DNA from: an uncultured Burkholderiales bacterium
Lineage (GTDB): Bacteria > Pseudomonadota > Gammaproteobacteria > Burkholderiales > Burkholderiaceae_C
Reading direction: 5' to 3'
Length of the DNA: 27,393 nt
Assembly (NCBI GenBank): GCA_903953985.1
Contig: CAJBLW010000104.1
Span: 1-27,393, forward strand
Part shown: in pieces, positions 6,803-14,047 of the stretch
How the letters are laid out: every line of letters begins with the position of its first letter
Numbering within the stretch: the stretch's first letter is position 1
The notes under the pieces: model-generated
The model's input: only the letters and a program-made list of their open reading frames with translations
Told to the model about the DNA's origin: nothing
Databases searched by the model: none
Position numbers and translations under genes: made by a program

Positions 6803-7834
6803 ATGAACACCCAAGTCATCAACGTTCAACTCGACCCTGTCGATGCCGCCTTAGAGGTCGGTTTGAAAGACCTGTGGTTTCCGGTGTGTCCTTCCGGCTT
6901 CGTCAAGGACAACCCGGTTTCGCTGCGCCGCCTGGGCTACAAAATTGCGCTGTGGCGCGATGCCACCGGTCAGGTCCGCGCACTCGAAGACCACTGCCCG
7001 CACCGGGGAGCGCCCTTGTCACTGGGCGTCATCTTGGGTGACCGCATTGCCTGCCCCTACCACGGTGTAGAGGTGCGTCATGACGGCACCGTGATGCGCG
7101 TTCCCGGCAGCCCCGGCTGCAAACTGGAAGGCTCACGCCCCACCCGCAGTTTTCACACCGCCGAATCGAACGGCGCCATCTTTTTGTTCAACGCCAGCAA
7201 TCCTGCGCTGGAAAAGGCTCCGGCCCTTAGATTGCCAGAACAGCTGTCCTCGCCAGAATGGTCGTCCTTTCTTTGCTATACCGAATGGGGGGGCGACTAC
7301 CGCTATGTGCTGGACAACATCATGGACCCCATGCATGGGGCCTACCTGCACAAACAGTCACACACCATGGCAGAGGGCGACATGACTGCTGAGTTCCAAA
7401 TCCGGGACCTCGACAATGGCTTCATCTTTGAAAAGAAGCACCAACGCGATGTGAACTTCGACTGGACGGAGTGGATGGACACCGACATCCACCTGATGCG
7501 CCTAGAAATTCCTTACCCCAAGACCGGCGGCCCAGGCGGCAACTTCTCCATCATAGGCAGCTACACCCCCATCACCAACCGCGTGGCAGCCGTGTTCCAC
7601 TGGCGCTGCCGCAAGGTCGAGGGCTGGCAACGTGACACCTGGCGGTTCTTGTACAAAAACCGCTTAGAGCAACGCCACTGGAACGTGCTGGAGCAAGACC
7701 GTGTGGCTGTGGAAAACATGGAGCCCGACGCCAACAAGCGCGAGCACCTTTATGCCCACGACATGGGCATCGTTCGCTTGCGCCGCCACCTGCGCAAACT
7801 GGCCACCGAACAACTGAACAAAGCCAACACTTGA
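6803..7834 (+). CDS. Rieske non-heme iron ring-hydroxylating oxygenase, alpha subunit
   Basis: This is the 343-residue terminal oxygenase component. The Rieske [2Fe-2S] domain lies at about 22-125, with ligands Cys65 and His67 (CPHRG) and Cys84 and His87 (CPYHG). The catalytic domain has the mononuclear iron motif DNIMDPMHGAYLH, giving His178 and His183; Asp299 in EQDRVAVEN is a likely third ligand. Length and organisation fit the VanA/phthalate-oxygenase-like group, which lacks a beta subunit, and none is encoded here. AAGGA lies upstream of the ATG. The reductase gene begins one base after its stop. It probably dihydroxylates, hydroxylates or demethylates an aromatic acid; the substrate cannot be read from sequence. 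Confidence 0.92.
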   Translation: MNTQVINVQLDPVDAALEVGLKDLWFPVCPSGFVKDNPVSLRRLGYKIALWRDATGQVRALEDHCPHRGAPLSLGVILGDRIACPYHGVEVRHDGTVMRVPGSPGCKLEGSRPTRSFHTAESNGAIFLFNASNPALEKAPALRLPEQLSSPEWSSFLCYTEWGGDYRYVLDNIMDPMHGAYLHKQSHTMAEGDMTAEFQIRDLDNGFIFEKKHQRDVNFDWTEWMDTDIHLMRLEIPYPKTGGPGGNFSIIGSYTPITNRVAAVFHWRCRKVEGWQRDTWRFLYKNRLEQRHWNVLEQDRVAVENMEPDANKREHLYAHDMGIVRLRRHLRKLATEQLNKANT

Positions 7835-7835
7835 C

Positions 7836-8792
7836 ATGAGCACCTTGAAGGCATGGGTGCACACCCTGAAGTACGAAGCCCAGGACATCATCAGCGTTGA
7901 TTTGCGCCCCATGCCGGGCGAAACCCTGCCTGCATTCGAGGCTGGCGCCCACATCGACTTGCATCTGCCCGGCGGCCTGGTGCGCAGTTACTCATTGGCC
8001 AACGACTGCCGTGAGCGCCACCGTTATCTGTTGGGCATCCTCAAAGACAAAGCCAGTCGGGGTGGTTCACGCGCAGTGCACGAGCAACTCCGTGTGGGTA
8101 TGGCGCTGACGATCAGTGCTCCACGCAACAACTTTCCTTTGTACGAGGACGCCGATCACGCCGTGCTGATCGCTGGCGGCATTGGCATCACGCCCATCTT
8201 GTGCATGACGCAGCGCTTGCAGGCTTTGGGGCGGTCTTTCGAGGTGGTTTATCTTGCACGCTCACGCCCAGCTGCGGCATTCATTGAAACACTGAAGACA
8301 TTGGCTTGCCCGGTGCATTGGCATTTCGACAACGAAGCTGGCAGCCCCCCTGATTTGAAAGCCTTGCTAGCAGAGCGCAGCCCCAAGGGCAACACCCATT
8401 ACTACGCCTGCGGCCCGGCTATGATGCTCGACGCCTTCGAAAAAGCTTGCGCCGAATTGGCCTATGCCAACGCGCACATCGAGCGCTTTTCGGCGGTCGA
8501 TGTGAAGGCCGCAGACGATGCGCGTCAACAATTCACCGTCGTGTTGCGCAAGAGCCAAAAAACTTTTGAAGTTGCAGCGGACACGTCCCTGCACAAAAAA
8601 ATGTTGGCACTACAAATCAATGTGCCTTTCAGCTGTGAAGAAGGCATTTGCGGCTCATGCGAAACCCGCGTCCTGGAAGGTACTCCCGATCACCGGGACA
8701 TGGTGCTGAGCGCTTCCGAACAAGCCAGCAACCAAGTCATGATGGTTTGCGTGTCGGGCTGCAAAAGCGATCGCTTGGTGCTGGATCTCTGA
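7836..8792 (+). CDS. VanB-type oxygenase reductase (FMN, NAD and 2Fe-2S domains)
   Basis: The 318-residue electron-transfer partner of the Rieske oxygenase has the phthalate dioxygenase reductase order. The flavin domain carries RSYSLAN at 50-56, the nicotinamide domain AGGIGITP at 113-120, and the C-terminal plant-type ferredoxin domain binds a [2Fe-2S] cluster through Cys267, Cys272, Cys275 and Cys305 (spacing C-x4-C-x2-C-x29-C). It takes electrons from NAD(P)H and delivers them to the Rieske centre. The ATG follows the oxygenase stop by one base without a clear ribosome site, so translation is probably coupled. The gene ends 34 bases from the convergent FAD monooxygenase gene, and that gap contains no visible terminator hairpin. 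Confidence 0.93.
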   Translation: MSTLKAWVHTLKYEAQDIISVDLRPMPGETLPAFEAGAHIDLHLPGGLVRSYSLANDCRERHRYLLGILKDKASRGGSRAVHEQLRVGMALTISAPRNNFPLYEDADHAVLIAGGIGITPILCMTQRLQALGRSFEVVYLARSRPAAAFIETLKTLACPVHWHFDNEAGSPPDLKALLAERSPKGNTHYYACGPAMMLDAFEKACAELAYANAHIERFSAVDVKAADDARQQFTVVLRKSQKTFEVAADTSLHKKMLALQINVPFSCEEGICGSCETRVLEGTPDHRDMVLSASEQASNQVMMVCVSGCKSDRLVLDL

Positions 8793-8826
8793 GCGATCAG
8801 GCACTCACATCCTGGGCACACGCTCG

Positions 8827-9972
8827 TCAGGCCGGTACAGGCACAGCCCAAGCATCGTAGCCGTAAACACCATCTGCGTTGCCCTGAGTCTTCATCCACT
8901 GGTTGTCACGAGATCCGATCTGAATTTCGGCTGTTCGCCCTTGGCGAGCAGTTGCATAGCGCTGCAAGGCCGGAGCCACATCGGCGAGTTGCTGCGCCTG
9001 TGCCAGGCAACGCGCCACCACCACACCGTCTTCGATGGCCATGCCTGCGCCTTGCGCCATGAAGGGCAACATGGGGTGACAAGCATCACCCAACAGACTC
9101 ACACGGCCCACCGACCATTGCGGCAGGGGTTCACGCTCGTACAAAGCACTTTTGAGCACGCTTTCACAAGCGTCTAGCAGCGCGCGCGCATCCGGGTGGT
9201 AGTCACGGTAAAAGCTGCGCAACTCGTTCACATCGCCTGGCCTCGTCCAAGACTCTTCCTGCCATGAGTCCTGCCCCGTGGTGGCAAAAATGAAGGTATC
9301 CCGACCCTGATTGAGCGGAAAAGTCACGATCTGGCTTTGAGGAGTGGGACCCCACCATTTGGTGAACGCTTCGATCTCGGGCAGCTGCCGCAACTTGTCG
9401 GTTGGCACCACGGCTCGAAAAGACACCACTCCCGTAAACCGGGGTTGCTCTTCGCCAAACAAAGCCGTGCGAATCTTGGAGTGGATACCATCGGCCCCGA
9501 GCACCACGTCGTGCAGGGCTTGCTGCCCACCTTCAAAGTCCAATTGCACACCCTCATCGCTTTGGTTCAGACCGCACAGGCGTTTGGAAAACACAACGCA
9601 CTCGGCGGGGACAGCATTGGCCATGACCGCCAGCACATCGGCGCGGTGAATCGTCAGCTGAGGTGCGCCGTAGCGCAGCTCAGCTGTGTCGCCCATGGTC
9701 AGGCGCGAGGTTTCAAGACCCGTATCCCAATCACGGCTGATGCGAAAAGTCGGCCGTGCGCCGCTGGCGCGAATGCCTTGCGTCACCGCCGCGCCCAAAC
9801 CATCGAGAGCGCGCACCGCATTGGGCGTGAGATTGATGTCCGCGCCCACACGCATGAATTGCGCAGCCTGCTCATAGACCGTGACGGTATGACCCAGGGC
9901 ACGCAAAGCAATGGCAGCCGTCAAGCCCCCAATGCCGGCTCCCACGATGCCGATGTCCAATCGAAACGTCAT
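8827..9972 (-). CDS. FAD-dependent aromatic hydroxylase, salicylate/6-hydroxynicotinate monooxygenase-like
   Basis: The 381-residue class A flavoprotein monooxygenase hydroxylates an aromatic ring using NAD(P)H and O2. It has GAGIGG at 11-16 (FAD ADP-binding), GADGIHS at 159-165 (FAD/NADPH) and GDACHPMLPFMAQG from about 295 (FAD ribityl). Overall pattern, including the VYGYDAW ending, recalls NicC (6-hydroxynicotinate 3-monooxygenase) and salicylate hydroxylases. From memory of NicC, positions equivalent to His47, His211, Tyr215 and His302 are not conserved here (Asn, Gln, Thr or Phe), so NicC activity itself is doubtful. AGGA lies nine bases before the ATG at 9972; a TTG six bases earlier is too close to it. 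It is the last gene of the 13-gene operon. Confidence 0.88.
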   Translation of the reverse strand: MTFRLDIGIVGAGIGGLTAAIALRALGHTVTVYEQAAQFMRVGADINLTPNAVRALDGLGAAVTQGIRASGARPTFRISRDWDTGLETSRLTMGDTAELRYGAPQLTIHRADVLAVMANAVPAECVVFSKRLCGLNQSDEGVQLDFEGGQQALHDVVLGADGIHSKIRTALFGEEQPRFTGVVSFRAVVPTDKLRQLPEIEAFTKWWGPTPQSQIVTFPLNQGRDTFIFATTGQDSWQEESWTRPGDVNELRSFYRDYHPDARALLDACESVLKSALYEREPLPQWSVGRVSLLGDACHPMLPFMAQGAGMAIEDGVVVARCLAQAQQLADVAPALQRYATARQGRTAEIQIGSRDNQWMKTQGNADGVYGYDAWAVPVPA

Positions 9973-10017
9973 GTTCAAGCTTCCTAAAAACGAGAGCTGT
10001 TCTTAGCGGATGGCTGA

Positions 10018-10797
10018 TTAAAAGACGCCAGGAAAGGACCCACCGTCGAGCAAAATATTCTGACCGTTGATGTACCCGGCATGCACACTGCACAAAAAGG
10101 CGCAAGTGTTGCCCAGTTCATCGGGACGACCAAAGCGGTGTGCCGGGTGCTTGGCCAGTCGAGCCGCTATGGCCTGCTCTGCCGTGATGCCTTGGCGTGC
10201 GGCTTGAGCCACGAAGTTACCCGCCAAACGCGCAGTGTCAAAGGTGCCCGGCAAGAGGTTATTGATCGTCACGCCTTGCGCCACAGTGGTACGCGCCAGT
10301 CCGGCAACAAAGCCCGTCAATCCACTGCGAGCACCATTGGACAAGCCCAGACCATCGACCGGTGACTTGACCGCGCTGGAGGTGATGTTGACTATGCGCC
10401 CAAAACCACGGGCCATCATGCCGTCCACCGTGGCCTGGATCAGCGCGATAGGAGCCAGCATATTGGCCTCCAGAGCGCGCACCCAGATGTCTCGGTCCCA
10501 ATCACGGAAATCGCCAGGAGGCGGCCCGCCTGCATTGGTGATCACGATGTCAAATTCGTGCTGCGTGGCAAAAATACGCGCCCGTCCCGACTCTGTCGTC
10601 ACATCAGCGACCACGCTCGCCACAGCGCCGGGCCCTTGAGCCCGCAAGCGCTCGGTTGCAGAAAGCAGGGGCGCTTCGGTCCGGGCCACGATGAGCACGT
10701 CCACCCCTTCTCGCACCAGCGCCTGAGCACAGGCATAACCCAACCCGGCGCTCGCACCGCACACCAATGCTTTCTTTCCGGCAATGCCCAAGTCCAT
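10018..10797 (-). CDS. Divergent short-chain dehydrogenase-like protein lacking the catalytic Tyr/Lys
   Basis: The 259-residue protein has a Rossmann fold typical of SDR enzymes: GASAGLG at 14-20, NAG at 88-90 and a serine pair near 140. In the active-site segment, where YxxxK is expected, the sequence is LSNGAR, so Ser153 and Arg157 occupy the Tyr and Lys positions. The C-terminus (LLDGGSFPG) is standard. A group of FabG-like SDRs with an imperfect tetrad is known, so this is probably a property of the subfamily and not a mutation. GAGGA precedes the ATG. It lies 11 bases after the second Bug gene. Its activity, if it is an oxidoreductase, cannot use the classical mechanism unchanged. Confidence 0.88.
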   Translation of the reverse strand: MDLGIAGKKALVCGASAGLGYACAQALVREGVDVLIVARTEAPLLSATERLRAQGPGAVASVVADVTTESGRARIFATQHEFDIVITNAGGPPPGDFRDWDRDIWVRALEANMLAPIALIQATVDGMMARGFGRIVNITSSAVKSPVDGLGLSNGARSGLTGFVAGLARTTVAQGVTINNLLPGTFDTARLAGNFVAQAARQGITAEQAIAARLAKHPAHRFGRPDELGNTCAFLCSVHAGYINGQNILLDGGSFPGVF

Positions 10798-10808
10798 GCT
10801 TCAGTTCC

Positions 10809-11765
10809 TCATTCAGCCACGATGCCACGGGATTTGATGATGCGCGCCCAGGTCTGGGTTTCGGCTTTGATGTGGGCTGCAAATTCAGCTGGTTTTTGAG
10901 TGGCATCACTCAGACCTTGCGACCGCAATTGTTCGCGCACAGCGGGCTGTGCCAAGATGTCCGCCGCGTCTTTGGCAAGTTGTTCCGCCACAGCGACAGG
11001 GGTGCCCGCCGGGGCCAGCAGGCCATACCAGGAGGTGACCACCACAGCGCTCACGCCTTGTTCGGCCAGTGTCGGAATGTCATGCGCCACCGGGCTGCGT
11101 ACCGTGTCCGTCAGGCCCAGGGCCACCAGCTTGCCACTTTTGATGTGCGGCAGTGCGGCAGGCAAGTTGCTGAACATCAAGGGCACCGTGCCACCCAGCA
11201 CATCGTTGAGCGCAGGGCCAGTGCCTTTGTAGGGCACATGCAGCAAATCGGTGTCCGTCTGTTGCTTGAACAATTCACCCGCCAAATGAAGGCCGCTGCC
11301 GATGCCGGGCGAGGCATAAGACAAGGTGCCCGGTCGCGCCTTGGCCTGCACGACCAACTCGCGCACGCTGCCCATCTTGGCGTGCGCACTGGCGACCAGC
11401 ACATTGGGGGCCTTGGCCAGCATGGTGACGGGCACAAAGTCGCGCTCAATGTCGAACGGAAAATTACGCATCAAAGTCGGGTTGATGGTGAGGTTGCCTG
11501 CGGGGACCACCAGCAGCGTCTTGCCATCGGGCCGGGCGCGTTTGACCTTGTCGATGCCCAGGTTGCCCGCTGCGCCGGGCAAGTTCTCGACCACCGCCGT
11601 GAGTCCGGTTTTCTTTTGCAAACCTTCGGCCAGAATGCGCGACAGCACATCGACCGGCCCGCCAGGCGGAAACGGTGCCACGATGGTCAAACGTTCTTGC
11701 GCACTGGCTACAAATGCCATGCTGCACATGGCCAAACAGCCCACTTTGGATAACCATTTTTTCAT
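10809..11765 (-). CDS. Bug/TctC-family periplasmic solute-binding receptor (second copy)
   Basis: The 318-residue Bug-family receptor has a clear signal peptide (MKKWLSK basic start, hydrophobic core, cleavage likely at VASA near residue 23). The mature protein starts with the family pattern RLTIVAPFPPGG, then VENLPGAAGN and YASPGIGSG. It lacks TctA/TctB partners in the window. The ATG at 11765 overlaps the aldehyde dehydrogenase stop as ATGA, fixing the start and indicating coupled translation. Its presence inside the long catabolic operon suggests it binds a carboxylated substrate or intermediate. It differs clearly in sequence from the receptor at 3431-4414, so the two probably have separate ligands. 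Confidence 0.92.
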   Translation of the reverse strand: MKKWLSKVGCLAMCSMAFVASAQERLTIVAPFPPGGPVDVLSRILAEGLQKKTGLTAVVENLPGAAGNLGIDKVKRARPDGKTLLVVPAGNLTINPTLMRNFPFDIERDFVPVTMLAKAPNVLVASAHAKMGSVRELVVQAKARPGTLSYASPGIGSGLHLAGELFKQQTDTDLLHVPYKGTGPALNDVLGGTVPLMFSNLPAALPHIKSGKLVALGLTDTVRSPVAHDIPTLAEQGVSAVVVTSWYGLLAPAGTPVAVAEQLAKDAADILAQPAVREQLRSQGLSDATQKPAEFAAHIKAETQTWARIIKSRGIVAE

Positions 11766-13234
11766 GACAAAGCCCAAGGCATAGGGGCATCGTTCATGCC
11801 CCAGTAGAAACTCTTTTGCGTGGTGTATTCCAAAATACCCTGACGCCCTTTTTCGCGGCCCGTGCCGCTGAGCTTGACACCCCCAAACGGGGTGCTCACC
11901 GAAAACAGTTTGTAGGTGTTGACCCACACGGTCCCGGTCTGCAAAGCCCGGCCAATGCGCCAAGCAGCCTTGTAGTCGCGGGTCCAGATGCCCGAGGCCA
12001 AGCCGTAATCGTTGTCATTGCATTGTGCAATCAAGTCCGTCTCATCGGACCAGGGCAAGAGTGCCAGCACCGGACCAAAGATTTCCTCACGGCACATGCG
12101 CGCAGTGTTGGGTAGGCCTTCCATCACCGTGGGCAGGTAATAGCTGCCCTGCTCGTAATAGCCGCCTTGAGGGCGTGCACCGCCACATAAAATTCGGCCG
12201 CCTTCATCTCGGCCCAATTGCACGTAACGCTCAACTGAATCGCGGTGTCCCCGATTGACCAAGGGCCCCATGTGGGTGTTTTCCAGAGAAGGGTCGGCCA
12301 CACGCAAACCCTTGACCGCAGCCAGCAAACGCGACTTGAACTCGTCGTACACCGAGGCATGCACAAAGGCTCTCGAGCCTGCAATGCAGGACTCGCCAGA
12401 GGAGCTGAAGATGCCGTAAACCACACCGGCAACCGCATGGTCGAGGTTGGCATCGGCACACACAATGGTCGGTGATTTGCCGCCCAACTCCAACGAGGTG
12501 GGCATCAGTTTTTCAGCCGCCAAGCGCTGAATGCCCATGCCGACCGACGTTCCCCCGGTAAATGCAATGCGCTTGACCAGCGGGTGGCGCACCAGCGCAT
12601 CCCCTACCACCGAACCTTTGCCCGGCAGCACACTCACGATGCCCTCCGGCACACCCGCTTGCTGCGCAATGCGCGCCAACTCGATCGCCATGCGCGGCGT
12701 GATTTCGGCCGGTTTGATGACGATGGCGCAACCCGCTGCCAGCGCCGGAGCCATTTTTTGTGCCTCGCTGGCGATGGGGGAATTCCAAGGCGTGATGGCT
12801 CCGACCACGCCCAGTGGCTCATGCACGCTCATGGTCAGAAAATCTCCACGGGCAGGCGTGACTGCATCCTCCCAAGTCTCAGTTGCAGCGGCAAAGTACT
12901 GGAACGTCCCCGCAGCACTGGCCACCAAGGCGCGGCATTCCTTGATGGGCTTGCCGTTGTCCAAGCGCTGCAATTGCGCCAAAGTTTCCGATTGATCACG
13001 GATGCCTTTGGCGATACGGTGCAGCATGCCCGCGCGCTCGTGGGGCATGAGGCGAGCCCAGGCGGGCTGCAATCGCGCTTGCTCGGCGGTCTGAACGGCC
13101 TCGTCCACATCGCCCACCGTCGCCGCATGCAGCTCGGCCACAACCGAGCCATCGTGCGGGTATTCGGTGGCATAGGCAGGCCCTGAGGCGTCACGCCAGC
13201 GGCCCGCAAGCAAGGTCTGGATTTTTTCAGTCAT
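11762..13234 (-). CDS. NAD(P)-dependent aldehyde dehydrogenase
   Basis: The 490-residue member of the ALDH superfamily oxidises an aldehyde to a carboxylic acid. All key residues are visible: Asn151 (PWNSP), Lys174 (IVIKPAE), Glu249 (LELGGKSP) and the nucleophile Cys283 (SGESCIAGSR); the EEIFGPV motif follows in the C-terminal half. The ATG at 13234 has GGAG eight bases upstream; the codon just before it is an in-frame TTG that is less likely. It follows the aspartate-dehydrogenase-like gene by 15 bases and overlaps the Bug gene by four. Next to a ThDP-dependent decarboxylase-type enzyme, the natural suggestion is that it removes the aldehyde that enzyme makes. The specific aldehyde is unknown. 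Confidence 0.93.
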   Translation of the reverse strand: MTEKIQTLLAGRWRDASGPAYATEYPHDGSVVAELHAATVGDVDEAVQTAEQARLQPAWARLMPHERAGMLHRIAKGIRDQSETLAQLQRLDNGKPIKECRALVASAAGTFQYFAAATETWEDAVTPARGDFLTMSVHEPLGVVGAITPWNSPIASEAQKMAPALAAGCAIVIKPAEITPRMAIELARIAQQAGVPEGIVSVLPGKGSVVGDALVRHPLVKRIAFTGGTSVGMGIQRLAAEKLMPTSLELGGKSPTIVCADANLDHAVAGVVYGIFSSSGESCIAGSRAFVHASVYDEFKSRLLAAVKGLRVADPSLENTHMGPLVNRGHRDSVERYVQLGRDEGGRILCGGARPQGGYYEQGSYYLPTVMEGLPNTARMCREEIFGPVLALLPWSDETDLIAQCNDNDYGLASGIWTRDYKAAWRIGRALQTGTVWVNTYKLFSVSTPFGGVKLSGTGREKGRQGILEYTTQKSFYWGMNDAPMPWALS

Positions 13235-13249
13235 CAAGGAGGCTCCGGG

Positions 13250-14044
13250 TCAAGTGGTCAAGCAGGACGTGCGGTTGTGCAAAAAACGCACTGCTGACAA
13301 GACAGTGAGCGCTGAAGTTTTCGGGTTATCAGGCAAGGGCTTACCGCTCAAGCGCAATTGCATCTCGCCAAAAGCGCCCCTGGCCTCGAATTCGTGGATG
13401 TTCTCGGTCACACCAGGGTCGGCGATCAGGCGCACGCGGGTGTTATCCAGCCCCACACCGGCCAAAGACAGGGTGGCGGCCACATTGGCATTCTTGGGAT
13501 ACAGGCGCGCCGCTTCGCGGGCTGTGGCATCCAAAATCACCGTTGGTTCGGTCAATGCATCGAGGTTGAACAACGCCTCGGCTGGCGAGCCGCGCCAGCC
13601 TGCAGGCGGCTTGCGACCAATGTAGGTCACGCTGTCCAGCCCCGCTTGGCGTGCAGCGGACAGGGCATCAATACCGCCTATGGCACCTGCCAGCAGGTGC
13701 AACTGTGTTCCCCCCTGCTCGGCTGCAGCTTGCAGTTGCTCGGGCAAGCCGGGCTCAGACAAGGCCCCAATAGACAACACGGCGCACTCGGTACCACGCC
13801 GCAAAGCCGGCAACACATGCGCGGACATGGCGGTGTGACCCGCGCACTCCAGCACCAAAGGCGTCGTCTCTGGCACTTGGTGCGTCACCGTCACACCCGA
13901 GCCCAATTCAGCCTGCAAAGCCACCACTTTGGAAGCCGACACCACGATGTGCGTGATGCGCAACCCCGCATGCCCCAGCACGCGCTGGTGAACAGCACGC
14001 CCGATGGCGCCAAATCCAATCAAGGTCAGTTCCTGGATGCGCAT
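13250..14044 (-). CDS. L-aspartate dehydrogenase-family protein (NadX-like)
   Basis: The 264-residue protein matches the aspartate dehydrogenase family: GFGAIG at 10-15 for NAD(P), LAGAIGGIDAL at 118-128, PKNANVAATLSLAG at 183-196, the catalytic His217 in NIHEFE, and PLPDNPKTSALT at 237-248. The known reaction is reversible oxidative deamination of L-aspartate through an imine. No nadA or nadC genes are nearby; its neighbours are a ThDP enzyme three bases upstream and an ALDH downstream. It is therefore more likely catabolic, acting on aspartate or an analogous amino or imino acid, than a supplier of iminoaspartate for NAD synthesis. The family is clear; the substrate is inference. Confidence 0.88.
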   Translation of the reverse strand: MRIQELTLIGFGAIGRAVHQRVLGHAGLRITHIVVSASKVVALQAELGSGVTVTHQVPETTPLVLECAGHTAMSAHVLPALRRGTECAVLSIGALSEPGLPEQLQAAAEQGGTQLHLLAGAIGGIDALSAARQAGLDSVTYIGRKPPAGWRGSPAEALFNLDALTEPTVILDATAREAARLYPKNANVAATLSLAGVGLDNTRVRLIADPGVTENIHEFEARGAFGEMQLRLSGKPLPDNPKTSALTVLSAVRFLHNRTSCLTT

Positions 14045-14047
14045 GAC

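Noticed and set aside
10767..11753. Long open frame antisense to the second Bug receptor
   Set aside because: Same reason: composition is artefactual and the sense gene is clearly a Bug protein with a signal peptide.
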